DNA from: Bog-473 sp963840245
GTDB lineage: Bacteria > Actinomycetota > Acidimicrobiia > Acidimicrobiales > RAAP-2
Direction: 5' to 3'
DNA: 64,000 nucleotides
NCBI GenBank assembly: GCA_963840245.1
Contig: CAWIYI010000014.1
Coordinates: 124,001-188,000, forward strand
The translations under genes were made by a program, and so were the position numbers. The notes below the pieces were generated by a model, which saw nothing but the letters and a program-made list of their open reading frames with translations, was not told the origin of the DNA and ran no database searches. How positions within the stretch are numbered: the stretch's first letter is position 1; the number at the start of each line of letters is the position of its first letter. Shown here one piece after another: positions 44,807-54,143 of the stretch.

Positions 44807-46811
44807 GTGCTCGCGTTCTCCGCCCCCGACTTCATCCTCGTCCAGGGCGTCTTCTACGGCTTGGGCTACGGGTTGCTGGCGCTGGGCCTCGTGCTCGTCT
44901 ACCGCACCAACCGCGTCCTCAACTTCGCCCAGGGCCAGATCGGCGTCATCGCCGCCGTCTTCCTCGTCAAGCTGACGGGGGACTTCCACTTCGACTACTG
45001 GTTCGCCCTGGTGCTCTCCGTCGGGCTGGCCGCGCTGACCGGGGCCCTGTCGGAGCTGGTGCTGCGCCGGTTGTTCAGCCGGCCCCGCGTCCTCGTCATG
45101 GTGGCCACCATCGGGTTGAGCTACGTCCTGCTCGCCCTCACCGCGTTGCCCTTCATCAGGCCGTCGAACCTCTACAAGCCGGTGCCGGTGCCCTTCGACC
45201 TGTCGTTCTCGCTCGGCCCGTTCATCATCACGCCGACCGAGGTGCTCACCCTCATCGTCGCGCCCATCGTGACCGCGGTGCTGGTGCTGGCGGTCCGCTT
45301 CACCTCGTGGGGCCTGGCCATGCGCGCCATGTCGGAGAACGCGGACTCCGCCCGGCTCTCGGGAGTGTGGATCCGCCGCACCTCCACGCTGACCTGGACG
45401 GTGGCCGGCGCGCTCTCGGCCTTCACCGCCATCCTCAACGCCCCCAACCAGACCAGCGCGCTGACGCAGGCACTCTCGCCCGACCTGCTCCTCTACGCGC
45501 TGACGGCGGCGCTCATCGGGGCGATGGTCAACCTGACGGTGGCCTTCGTCGCCGGCATCGGGATGGGGGTCTTCCTCGAGATCCTGGAGTGGAACGTCCC
45601 CTCGCCGGCCAAGCAGCAGCTGGTGATCTTCATCGTCGTCATGGTCGTGCTGCTGGTGCGGGTCGGCGCCCTGCGCAAGGGGGCGCGCACGGGAGAGCGG
45701 AGCACCTGGCAGCACGGGGCGGCCACGACCGTGCGGGCCGGGGTGGACCAGCTGCGCCGCCGGGTCTCGGTCACCGGCATCTGGTTCACCATCGGGCTCG
45801 CCGTCCTGCTGCCCTTCGTGCTCTCCGTCGGCAACAACGTCCTGTTCAGCCAGATCTGCATCTTCTCGGTCATCGCCCTCAGCCTGACCATGCTCACGGG
45901 GTGGGCGGGCCAGGTCTCGCTGGGGCAATTCGGTCTCGTCGCCGTGGGCGCGCTGGTGGCGGTCCATCTGGGCACGTCGCTGCCGCTGCCCATCGTGATG
46001 CTCTACGGCGGTGCGGTGACCGCGCTGGTGGCCGTCATCGTGGGGCTGCCGGCGCTGCGCATGCCGGGCCTCTTCCTGGCCGTGACGACGCTGGCCTTCG
46101 CCATCTTCATGCAGAGCGCGGTGCTGGCGACGCCCTGCTTCACCGTGCCCGGGCCTCGACAAGACCCTCTGCACGGGCCTGCCCAACCCGGGCTACACCT
46201 TCCTCGGGCGCCCCTCGCTGTTCGGCATCAGCCTGGCCTCGCAGCGGTCGTTCGCCTGGTTCTCGCTGGGCGTGCTGCTCCTCTCCGTCTTCATGGTGCG
46301 CATCTGGCGCGACAAGGGCGTGGCGCGCCGCCTCGTGGCCGTGCGCGACAACGAGCTGACCGCCGCGGCCATGGGCATCCCCATCCTGCGCACGAAGCTC
46401 CTGGCCTTCGGGCTCTCGGGCTTCATGGCGGGCTACGCCGGGGTGTGCTTCGCCTTCGCGACCCAGCAGCTCAACAACACCGACATCACGTTCGACCCCA
46501 CCACGTCGTTCGTCATCATCTCCATGGTCGTCATCGGCGGGCTCGGCTCCATCGCCGGGGCCATCCTCGGCGCCATGTACCTGGAGGGCCTGCCCGCCCT
46601 CTTCGGGGCCAACCAGACGATCCAGTTCATCACCAGCGGCCTCGGCCTGATCGCGTTCATCCTCTACCTGCCCGGCGGCCTGGCCGAGCTGCTGCACCGT
46701 TCGGGCGACCTGGTGACGGTGGGGATCAGGGCCGCGCAGGAGCGAGTGACCTCGCGGCACGCCGGGCCGCCGGTGGCGCCCACGCTCGTGGCCGACGGGG
46801 CCGAACAGTGA
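44807..46811 (+). CDS. LivH-LivM fusion permease (one-base frameshift)
   Basis: The membrane permease of about 667 aa combines a LivH-like half (about residues 1-285, GVFYGLGYGLLALGLVLVYR, LNFAQGQIG, MRAMSENADSARLSGV) and a LivM-like half (FVLSVGNNVLFSQICIFSVIALSL, TGWAGQVSLGQFG, RDNELTAAAMGI, STSFVIISM-type helix). No stop separates the halves. One extra G in GGG 46151-46153 breaks the LivM part, joined as VPGLDKTLCTGLPNPGY. It forms the membrane channel of a hydrophobic-amino-acid/amide-type ABC importer. The stop overlaps livG by GTGA. Confidence 0.88.
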
Positions 46812-47671
46812 CGACGGTGGCCGAGAGCCCGGCGTCGGTGCACCCGGCACGCCTGGAGGTGGAGGGAATCGACGTCCACTTCGGCGGCGTGCACGCCCTG
46901 AACGGCGTGACCTTCGAGGCGGAACCGGGATCGATCGTGGGGTTGATCGGCGCCAACGGCTCGGGCAAGACGACGACGCTCGACGTGATCTCGGGGCTGG
47001 TGGCGCCGCAGTCGGGCGCCGTTCGCCTCGACGACACCGACCTGGCCGAGTACCTGCCCGAGGAGCGCCTGAGCGTGGGGATGGTCCGCTCCTTCCAGGA
47101 TTGCCGGCTCTTCCCCGAGCTCACCGTGCTCGACGTCCTGCTCCTGAGCGAGGACGCCCGCCGGGAGGTGGCGGTGCTCTCGACCACGCTGCGCCTCCCG
47201 TGGGCCCGGCGGGCCGAGAAGCGCAAGCTCGAGGCGGTGGACCAGGCGATCGCCGCCTTCGGGCTCGAGCGGTTCCGCCAGCACCGCACGGCGGAGCTCT
47301 CCACCGGGACGCGCCGGGTCGTCGACCTCGCCTCCATCGTCCTGGCCAAGCCGCGTCTCCTCCTGCTCGACGAGCCCACGGCGGGCATCGCGCAGCGGGA
47401 GGCCGAGGCGTTCATCCCGCTGCTGCGCCGGATCCACGAGGTGGCCGACACCACCATCATCCTGGTCGAGCACGACGTGCCCCTGGTCTTCGAGCTGTGT
47501 TCGACCGTCGTGGTCATGGAACTCGGCCGCGTGGTGGCCGCGGGACCGCCCGAGGTCATCCGCGCTGACCCGAAGGCCCTGGCCGCCTACCTTGGTGCGA
47601 GCGACGAGGCCCTTATGGCCTCGGGTCCGATGGGGGAGAGCGGCGGCCCGGGCCGCGGCGAAGGAGGGTGA
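46808..47671 (+). CDS. LivG-type ABC ATP-binding protein
   Basis: The 287-aa ATPase has Walker A GANGSGKTT, Q-loop RSFQDCRLFPE, a signature-like ELSTGTRRVVDLA (the usual LSGG is reduced to LSTG), Walker B LLLLDEPTAG and H-loop VEHDVPLVF. LivG pairs with LivF on the LivHM permease; here its partner would be the LivF domain fused to the MFS protein. GTG 46808 overlaps livHM, and its stop overlaps the binding-protein gene, so the transporter is one coupled unit. Confidence 0.88.
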   Translation: MTTVAESPASVHPARLEVEGIDVHFGGVHALNGVTFEAEPGSIVGLIGANGSGKTTTLDVISGLVAPQSGAVRLDDTDLAEYLPEERLSVGMVRSFQDCRLFPELTVLDVLLLSEDARREVAVLSTTLRLPWARRAEKRKLEAVDQAIAAFGLERFRQHRTAELSTGTRRVVDLASIVLAKPRLLLLDEPTAGIAQREAEAFIPLLRRIHEVADTTIILVEHDVPLVFELCSTVVVMELGRVVAAGPPEVIRADPKALAAYLGASDEALMASGPMGESGGPGRGEGG

Positions 47672-49230
47672 GGATGGAAGCGAGCATGGAGGTTTCTGCG
47701 CACCGGGGGGCGGCGTTCCGTCCCCTGGCGCCGTTGGGCCGGTCCTGGCGGCGTCTGCGCCGGCGCCCCCGCGCCACGCAGGTGCGCACCGCGGTGATCA
47801 TCATCGCCATCGTCGTCGGGCTCATTGCCTGGTTGGTCCTGGCCCCCGCCGGCACCCCGGGCGGGTCGGGCACCGCCGGCGCGGCGGAGGTGGCCTCGAG
47901 CACCAGTGCGACGCCGGTGACCCAGGCGAGCACCAGCAACCGCGGCGTCAGCGCGACGAGCATCAACGTCGTGTTCCCCGTCGTGGCCATCAACAGCCTG
48001 GCCGGGAAGGAGGGCTTCTCCGCCGACAAGGAGTACAACGAACAGGTTCCGGCGATCCACCTCTACGTGAACCAGATCAACAACAGCGGCGGCATCAACG
48101 GTCGCAAGATCAACCCGATCATCGTGCAGTTCGACCCGACCAACGACGCCAACATGCAGTCACTGTGCCGCCAGTGGACCCAGGGCAGCCCGGCCGTCTT
48201 CGCCGTGATCGACGGCATCGGCACCTGGCAGCAGGACGACCAGCTCTGCGTCACCCAGCAGGGACAGACCCCGCTCCTCAGCGCCTGGTCCACCACGACG
48301 AACTGGACCGACCTCGGCTCGCCCTACCTGTGGTGGACCGGCCCGGACATGGCGCCGGTCCTGTCGGCCGTGGTCCAGTGGGGGCAGAGCTCGGGTCGCC
48401 TCGGCCACGGCAAGAAGGTCGGCGTCGTCGTGTCCGACCAGGCGCCCGACCAGGCCGCGCTCAACGATTTCCTGCTGCCCGACCTGAAGAAGGCCGGCAT
48501 CACGCCGATGGTGCAGACCGTCGCCGGCAGCACCGCGCAGACCGCGACGACCAACTCGGACGCGCAACTGGCCGTGGAGAAGTTCAAGGCGGCCGGCGTG
48601 CAGTCGGTCATCCCTCTGCTCCGCGAGAACGCGTTCTTCCCCTACATCGGGGCCGAGAACTCCCAGAAGTACTTCCCGCAGTTGCTCCTCAGCGACTACC
48701 AGTCGACGATCCAGGTGGCGCTGGGGCTCATCCCGGTTCCCTACGAGCAGGCCCTCAACGGGCAGGAGGGCGTGACGACGGAGACCCTGGGCGGCATCGA
48801 CGACGACCGTCCCCAGGCCCAGGGCGGCTACGACCCGGGCACGCGCTCGTGCTACACGACCTGGCACGCCTACCACCCGAAGCCGATCCCGGGCACGCTC
48901 TACCACTACATCGAGGAGCAGGGGCCGATCCAGGCCTGGTGCGGTGCCATCCGGCTCTTTGCCACGGCGGCCAAGAACGCCGGCCCGAACCTGAACCGGC
49001 GCACCTTCGTGGAAGCCATGTCGAAGATCACCAACTACCCGGGCACGCTCTCGCCCGTCTGGACGTTCGGCCCGGACAAGTTCTACGGCCCGACCCAGTA
49101 CCAGGTGGTCAAGGTGCACAACAACGTGCCCCCGACCACGCAGTGCAAGCATCCGAAGGCCCCCAAGGCGCAGGGCACGTGCTGGGTGACGGTGCAGCCG
49201 TTCAAGCCCTTGCCGACGACGGCAGGCTGA
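47668..49230 (+). CDS. Membrane-anchored periplasmic-binding protein of the Liv-type importer
   Basis: The 520-residue protein has a single N-terminal helix (VRTAVIIIAIVVGLIAWLVLA, about 42-62) as signal anchor without a lipobox, a Ser/Thr-rich linker, then a type I periplasmic-binding-protein fold. Visible are GVSATSINVVFPV, INNSGGINGRKINPIIVQFDPT, GKKVGVVVSDQAPD, KFKAAGVQSVIPL and NRRTFVEAMSKIT. It captures the substrate outside the membrane. Chain length is greater than LivK of E. coli. Its GTG overlaps livG by GTGA. The ligand is unknown and, given the neighbours, need not be an amino acid. Confidence 0.85.
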   Translation: MRMEASMEVSAHRGAAFRPLAPLGRSWRRLRRRPRATQVRTAVIIIAIVVGLIAWLVLAPAGTPGGSGTAGAAEVASSTSATPVTQASTSNRGVSATSINVVFPVVAINSLAGKEGFSADKEYNEQVPAIHLYVNQINNSGGINGRKINPIIVQFDPTNDANMQSLCRQWTQGSPAVFAVIDGIGTWQQDDQLCVTQQGQTPLLSAWSTTTNWTDLGSPYLWWTGPDMAPVLSAVVQWGQSSGRLGHGKKVGVVVSDQAPDQAALNDFLLPDLKKAGITPMVQTVAGSTAQTATTNSDAQLAVEKFKAAGVQSVIPLLRENAFFPYIGAENSQKYFPQLLLSDYQSTIQVALGLIPVPYEQALNGQEGVTTETLGGIDDDRPQAQGGYDPGTRSCYTTWHAYHPKPIPGTLYHYIEEQGPIQAWCGAIRLFATAAKNAGPNLNRRTFVEAMSKITNYPGTLSPVWTFGPDKFYGPTQYQVVKVHNNVPPTTQCKHPKAPKAQGTCWVTVQPFKPLPTTAG

Positions 49231-49264
49231 CGCCCGCCCCTGGGCGTCCCTGACGCGCGGGGAC

Positions 49265-50098
49265 TCAGGCGATCATGGTCGAGCTGGGCGGCCGGCCCAC
49301 CATGATGTCCTCGAAGCGCGTCGCGATGGCGTCGTCGAGCTCGGGGTGCGTGAGGATGTAGAAGGTGTCGGCGCGGACGGCGTCGATGACGCGCTCGGCC
49401 ACCGCCGCCGCCTCGATGCCGCCGTCGACCATGCTGCGCACGGCGCCCCGCAGCTCGTCCGCCCCCGGCACGTCGCGGCCGGGGGCCCAGGGCGGGCGGT
49501 TCCGTTCGGACTCGGCAATGCGCGTCCGCACGAAGCCGGGGCAGAGCACCGACACGCCGACGGGCGCGCCGACGGCCTGGAGGTCCTTGTAGAGGGTCTC
49601 GGAGATGGCCACGACAGCCTGCTTGGTGGCGTTGTAGGGGCCGAGGAACGGAGCCGCGATGAGGCCGGCGATGGACGCGGTGTTGACCACGTGCCCCTCG
49701 CCCTGCTCAATGAGCGCGGGCACGAACGCGGCGACGCCGTTGATGACGCCCCAGAGGTTGACGCCGAGGATCCAGCGCCAGTCCTCCTCGCTGACCTCCC
49801 AGATGGGACCGCCGAGCCCGATGCCCGCGTTGTTGTGCACGAGGTGCACCGCGCCGAAGCGGTCGAGGGTCCGGTCCCGCAGCGCCCGCACCGACGCGGC
49901 GTCGGAGACGTCGGTCACGACGCCGAGCGTCTCGGCGCCCCGGCCGGTCAGCTCGTCCACGGCCTCCTTGAGCGGGCCCTCCTCGATGTCGCCCAGGACG
50001 ATCTTCATTCCCTCGCCCGCGGCCCGCTCCGCCACGGCCCGGCCGATGCCGCTGGCCCCGCCGGTGATCACCGCCACCTTTCCCTGCAGGTCTTTCAT
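49265..50098 (-). CDS. SDR family NAD(P)-dependent oxidoreductase
   Basis: The 277-aa classical SDR has TGGASGIG, NNAGIGLGG, NTASIAG and the catalytic YNATK. A C-terminal extension (DTFYILTHPELDDAIATRFEDIM) is typical of a group of actinobacterial SDRs of unknown substrate. ATG at 50098 follows GGGAGGACCC. It is convergent with the preceding operon, and no partner is evident. Confidence 0.88.
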   Translation of the reverse strand: MKDLQGKVAVITGGASGIGRAVAERAAGEGMKIVLGDIEEGPLKEAVDELTGRGAETLGVVTDVSDAASVRALRDRTLDRFGAVHLVHNNAGIGLGGPIWEVSEEDWRWILGVNLWGVINGVAAFVPALIEQGEGHVVNTASIAGLIAAPFLGPYNATKQAVVAISETLYKDLQAVGAPVGVSVLCPGFVRTRIAESERNRPPWAPGRDVPGADELRGAVRSMVDGGIEAAAVAERVIDAVRADTFYILTHPELDDAIATRFEDIMVGRPPSSTMIA

Positions 50099-50224
50099 GG
50101 GTCCTCCCGTCGCGTTCTCGCCGTGCCGACGAAGTCGACCGGGACGACGAAGTCAACCAGGCCGACGAAGTCAAGCACGGCCGACGAAGTCAACCACGGT
50201 GCGTGCGGACGCGGCCAGCGCCGC

Positions 50225-50473
50225 TCAGGTTGGCGCGGGCGAACGGTGCCGGTGCCGGTGCAGGTGCGCGGCGCCGGCGGAGGACACCGCGATGAGCCGG
50301 CCCCGCCCCGGCTCGTGGGAGCGGGTGAGGTAGCCCCGGTCGTTGGCCTCCTCCCACACGGGCAGCCGCGGGCACGACGTGCGCCACACCTCCTGGACCT
50401 CTGCGTAGGGGCGAGGGTCCGGGCCGACCCACTCGAGGAGGTCGAGGATCAAGGCGTCGACGGGGTCGGGCAT
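50225..50473 (-). CDS. Conserved 82-aa hypothetical protein
   Basis: The short protein reads MPDPVDALILDLLEWVGPDP and PYAEVQEVWRTSCPRLPVWEEANDRGYLTRSH, a motif I have seen repeated in actinobacterial hypothetical proteins. It is compact, with a His-rich tail. No function can be given. Between this gene and the upstream SDR (50099-50224) there is a direct-repeat-like GACGAAGTC pattern (four copies, about 50129-50191). Confidence 0.65.
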   Translation of the reverse strand: MPDPVDALILDLLEWVGPDPRPYAEVQEVWRTSCPRLPVWEEANDRGYLTRSHEPGRGRLIAVSSAGAAHLHRHRHRSPAPT

Positions 50474-50495
50474 CGCGTCCCATTGTCGCGCCCCC

Positions 50496-51152
50496 TCAGA
50501 GCAATGAGAACGTCCCCGCCTGCACCATGACCAGGACGCCGATGCAGCACAGCAGGACAGGGACCGCCAGGTGGCCGAGGCGCAGCATCACCCCCCGGGC
50601 CTTCGGGTGGCGGCCCCCCGTCAGGACGATCCAGGTGACCAGGATCTCACCGACCACGAAGACGGCGACGACGGCGCCCACACGGGTCGCCCCGCCGACC
50701 CGGAAGAGGGGGATGTAGACGGCCAGGTTGTCGCCCCCGGCGGCGACGGTGACCAGCACGGCCGCCGTGAAGCTACGGCCCACCGCCCGCCGCTCACCCC
50801 TGGTCCCGCCGCGCCAGGGCAGGCGCCGCCGCCCGCCGCCCGCTGGTTCGACGTCAATCTCTGCATCAGGGTGGGCGCGCACGAGCCCGACCAGGCCGCG
50901 CACGCCGATGGCCAGGGGCACCAGCCCGAGCAGGCCGACGACGGCGGTGGAGAACTCGAACAGCACGGCCGCCGCCGCGGCGGACACCACAACCAGGACG
51001 GCGAAGCCGAAGACCTGGCCCGCGGCGATGCGGTGCGCCCGCTCGAGCGGCGCGCCGGCCACCATGGTCATGGTCACCACGCAGTTGTCGACGTTGGTCC
51101 CGACGAACGCCGCCGCGGCGACGCCGAGGTCGGCCCCCAGGCCGGCGGCCAA
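50496..51152 (-). CDS. CadD-like cadmium/metal resistance membrane protein
   Basis: The 218-aa polytopic protein resembles the CadD family: AAAAFVGTNVDNCVVTM at the first helix, AAGQVFGFAVLVVVSAAAAAVLF, GLLGLVPLAIGVRGLVGL, then SFTAAVLVTVAAGGDNLAVYIPLF, a second copy of the GTNxDN-like pattern. A charged linker separates the two halves. A TTG start at 51152 is chosen because the preceding TauD stop overlaps the frame. It is likely cotranscribed with the dioxygenase. Cadmium export is only the family name; the substrate is unproven. Confidence 0.78.
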   Translation of the reverse strand: MAAGLGADLGVAAAAFVGTNVDNCVVTMTMVAGAPLERAHRIAAGQVFGFAVLVVVSAAAAAVLFEFSTAVVGLLGLVPLAIGVRGLVGLVRAHPDAEIDVEPAGGGRRRLPWRGGTRGERRAVGRSFTAAVLVTVAAGGDNLAVYIPLFRVGGATRVGAVVAVFVVGEILVTWIVLTGGRHPKARGVMLRLGHLAVPVLLCCIGVLVMVQAGTFSLL

Positions 51153-51160
51153 CGCGTCCG

Positions 51161-52018
51161 TCAGCTCGCGGGCAACGGCATCGCCGGCCCGTAGGGCTTG
51201 TCGCCGCGCAGGGTCACCCGGTGTGCGTAGCGCGCGGCGTCCCCGTAGTCGTCGAGCGCGTAGTGCAGCGTGGCCCGGTTGTCCCAGAAGGCGACCGACC
51301 CGGCGCGCCAGCGGAAGCGGCAGGTGTACTCGGGCTTGACGCAGTGGTGGTAGAGCATCTCGAGGATGGCGTTGCTCTCGTTGTCCGACAGCCCGAAGAT
51401 GGTGCGGGTGAACTGCCGGTTGACGAAGAGGCCGTTGCGCCCCGTCTCGGGGTGCGTGCGCACGATCGGGTGGAGGGACGGCAGCAGCGTGTCGCGCCAG
51501 GTACCGTCCCACTCGTAGCCGCCGCGTGCGGCCACGTCCGCCGCGAACCACGGGTCGTGGTGGATGGCGATGAGCTGGTCGCACATGGCGCGCACCGGCG
51601 GGGCGAGCCCGTCGTAGGCGTCCTGCAGGCTGGCCCACATGGTGTCGCCGCCGACCTCGGGCGCCTCGAGCATGTAGAGGATGGAGCCCATGGCCGGCGT
51701 CTCCAGGAAGGTGACGTCGGTGTGCCACCAGCTGGCCCGGTCGACCTTGCCGTCGATGGCGAGCACCTCGGCGCTCTCGTCGATGGAGGGCAGCACCGGG
51801 TGGGCCTCGGTGACCGTGCCGAACTGCCGGGCGAATGTGGTCTGCTGCTCGGCCGTCAGGGACTGGTCCCGGAAGAAGATGACGTGATGGGTGTTGAGGG
51901 CGTCGCGGACGGCGGCCACGACCTCGGGCGCCAGCGGGAGCGAGATGTCCACCCCGGCGATCTCGGCCCCGATGGTGGGTGAGAGCGGGTGGACGCTGAC
52001 GGAAGTGGCGAGGGTCAC
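51161..52018 (-). CDS. TauD/TfdA-type Fe(II)/2-oxoglutarate dioxygenase
   Basis: The 285-aa dioxygenase has iron ligands in WWHTDVTF (His-x-Asp), a distal His in the AHRVTLRGDKP segment, and a 2-oxoglutarate-binding Arg in the same region. It resembles taurine or alkylsulfate dioxygenases, which release sulfite or an aldehyde. GTG at 52018 is used because TLATSVSVHPLSPTIGAEI follows the family N-terminus; a longer frame adds a Gly-rich leader. Sulfur scavenging is a reasonable but unproven role. Confidence 0.88.
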   Translation of the reverse strand: MTLATSVSVHPLSPTIGAEIAGVDISLPLAPEVVAAVRDALNTHHVIFFRDQSLTAEQQTTFARQFGTVTEAHPVLPSIDESAEVLAIDGKVDRASWWHTDVTFLETPAMGSILYMLEAPEVGGDTMWASLQDAYDGLAPPVRAMCDQLIAIHHDPWFAADVAARGGYEWDGTWRDTLLPSLHPIVRTHPETGRNGLFVNRQFTRTIFGLSDNESNAILEMLYHHCVKPEYTCRFRWRAGSVAFWDNRATLHYALDDYGDAARYAHRVTLRGDKPYGPAMPLPAS

Positions 52019-52120
52019 CGGGCAATTCTGCCCGAGCCGGGACGGCGGCGCTCCACCTTCCCGCCCTCCCACCTACATTGGCCCGCACCGACCGCCGTAG
52101 CGCCATGAAAGGGGCCGAGC

Positions 52121-53174
52121 ATGAGCGACGACACCGGAGGCCTGGTGCTCACCCCGCCGGCCCGCAACTACTCGCCCTGGTACCAATGGATGATCCGCCT
52201 GGCCGCCACCACCCACGAGGACCCGCTGCCCGAGCACGACCCTCTCGGAGATCCCGGCCTGGCGGGAGCGCCGCCGCGCCCGCCTGGCCGAGCTGCTCGG
52301 GCCCGAGCCCGAGGCGGTCCCGCTCGACCTCGAGACGCTCGAGTCGGTGGCCTGCGACGGGTACCGCCGGGACAAGGTCGTCTTCGACACCGAAGACACC
52401 ATGTCGGTGCCGGCCTACCTGCTCGTCCCCGACAGCCGACTGGACCAGCCTCCGGGGCCGGCCGTCCTGGCCTGTCACGGCCACGGGCCGGGCAAGTCAC
52501 AGGTGGTGGGGCTCGAGCACACCGACATGCCCAACGCCGACTACGGGCTGCAGCTGGTCCGCCGGGGCTACGTCGTGCTGGTGCCCGACCTGCGCTGCTT
52601 CGGCGAGCGGCTCGACTGGAACCCCGAGGACCACTACGCCTGTGACACCAACCTCGTCCATGCCGCCATGGCGGGCTGGAACCCGCTGGCGCAGAACATC
52701 TGGGATCTGCAGCGCTCGCTCGATGTGCTGGAGCAGCACCCGCTGGTCGACCCCGCGCGCCTGGGCATGGTCGGCATCTCCTACGGCGGCACCGTCACGC
52801 TCTTCACCGCTGCCGTCGACACCCGCGTGGCGGCGTCGGTGGTGAGCGGCTACTTCTCCTCGTGGGCCGTCAGCCACAAGATGCCATGGAACATGTGCGG
52901 CTCCCAGATCCTGCACGGGATGCTCGGTCGCCTCGAGCACGAGGATCTCGGCGCGCTCGTGGCGCCACGACCGATGCTGGTCGAGTCCGGCACCCATGAC
53001 GACTTGTTCCCCTTCACCGCCGCCGCGGAGTCCGTGCGCCGCACGCGGCTGGTCTACGAGCAACTCGGTGCCGGCGACCGGTTGGTCCACGACGTCTTCG
53101 AGGGCGGCCACCAGTGGCACGGCACCGAGGCGATGTCCTTCCTCGACCACTGGCTCGGCCCTTCCCAGGATTGA
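52121..53174 (+). CDS. Alpha/beta hydrolase (dienelactone-/acetyl-esterase-like; one-base frameshift)
   Basis: The hydrolase of about 350 aa has a long N-terminal region (SEIPAWRERRRARLAELLGPE), PAVLACHGHGPGK as oxyanion strand, the nucleophile GISYGGTV, acid in SGTHDDLFPF and His in EGGHQWHG. The N-terminal frame and the rest join at CCC 52240-52242 by removing one C (EHDLSEIPAW). It resembles serine esterases of the acetyl-xylan-esterase/dienelactone-hydrolase group; the substrate is unknown. Confidence 0.85.
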
Positions 53175-53301
53175 CACCGGCGGCGTCTGATCACATCGCC
53201 ACCTGCGACGTTTGCGCCAGCAAACTGGGGAAACCCAAGCCGTGCTCTTCCAGGTCGAGCCAGACCAGATCACGAGAGCCTTAAGCCGCACCGAGGGCTC
53301 T
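53175..53301. other. Intergenic, with a GTTTGC-GCCA-GCAAAC hairpin
   Basis: The perfect 6-bp inverted repeat at 53210-53225 lies 36 bp after the hydrolase. It has no T-run, so it is a weak terminator candidate and could instead be an operator. Confidence 0.35.
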
Positions 53302-53340
53302 TCTCCAAACTATAAACAGAACTGCTTAGAGTTTTGGAGA
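53302..53340. promoter_or_regulatory. Long operator-like dyad
   Basis: This is an imperfect inverted repeat over 39 bp. Its core halves are ACTATAAAC (53309-53317) and GCTTAGAGT (53324-53332) with a six-base spacer, flanked by TCTCCAA and TTTGGAGA arms. The left core half is identical to that of the site at 175-198 and the spacer length is the same. TATAAA or TATAGT in the core may be a -10. A TetR-like coding remnant starts just downstream, which suggests an autoregulatory TetR operator. Confidence 0.55.
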
Positions 53341-53520
53341 TCAGTCCGGCGGCCGCGGGCTGCGGTCGAGCGGGCTTTCGTCACCCGCACCGACCGCACG
53401 GCGGCGGCCAAGGAATCGCTGCTCGATGCCGGCCGTTGGCTCGTGTCCGGCGCCCTGGCAGAACTGTCTGATCGCTCCGACGAGAACACATTGAAGGATC
53501 GTGGCGCGAGCGGGTCCTAG
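53341..53520 (+). pseudogene. TetR-like regulator remnant
   Basis: The frame TRTDRTAAAKESLLDAGRWL at about 53383-53442 resembles the N-terminal helix of TetR DNA-binding domains, but the helix-turn-helix does not follow and a stop comes after about 30 more residues. No start codon is convincing. It is probably a decayed regulator beside its own operator, though it could also be a chance frame. Confidence 0.4.
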
Positions 53521-54143
53521 CGACAGAGTCGGCCCTGCACAACGGCGACCAACACGCTGGCGCTGATGGATGCAATGTCACCGGACGGGCTCAACCAGCC
53601 GTCCTCGTCCCTCCCTTGTCGCGGGCCTCGGCGGCATCGCGCAGGAGCTGGTCGAGCGAAGCTTGGGTGTCCGGGCCGTTCGTCGCTCCACCGCCGCCGC
53701 CACCACCGCCGCCACCGTCCCGCGCATCGCCAGGCCCTCCGCCTTCGCCTCCGCCTGATCCACCCTCACGCTCTACCGGGTCTGGACCAGCCCCGTCGGA
53801 CGTTGTGACGTCCTGCGCGGATCTGTGGTGAGAGTGCCGGTGCAGCCAGCCCCGACGCCGGATCCGGTCCCGCTTCCGTCCGCTTGTCACTGCCCGGTCG
53901 CCATCACACGGACCCGCTTGAGCGTGGAGCGACGGGCCCGCCGCGGCGCCGGTCCCGGGGCGACCAGCCCCAGTCCCCCCGTCGCGATCGCCGTCGTCAC
54001 GTGCTCCTCCTCCAACGCCCCCGCCCCCCGAGGGCACACCAGCTGTCCGTGCCCGAACGCTATTGACCCCTCATTGCCCAGCCGTTGCCCGCCGGGTTCG
54101 ATGTGGTTGCCGTGGCTTCGCCGTGACGGTCCCGTCGTCGGCG
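53521..54143. other. 623-bp stretch, GC-triplet-rich, no confident gene
   Basis: It contains a run of CCGCCG-type triplets at about 53688-53725 and Gly- or Pro-rich frames on either strand. I found no convincing gene. The distal part precedes the sulfotransferase. Confidence 0.4.

Noticed and set aside
39830..44835. Very long minus-strand open frames opposite the operon (about 900 residues each)
   Set aside because: They are Gly/His/Arg-rich antisense frames with no domain pattern; the plus-strand genes are convincing.
53210..53225. Rho-independent terminator after the hydrolase
   Set aside because: Six-bp stem without a following T-run; too weak to call.
53591..54037. Gly-rich minus-strand frame of 148 residues
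   Set aside because: Low-complexity glycine run generated by CCG triplets; no start or domain support.
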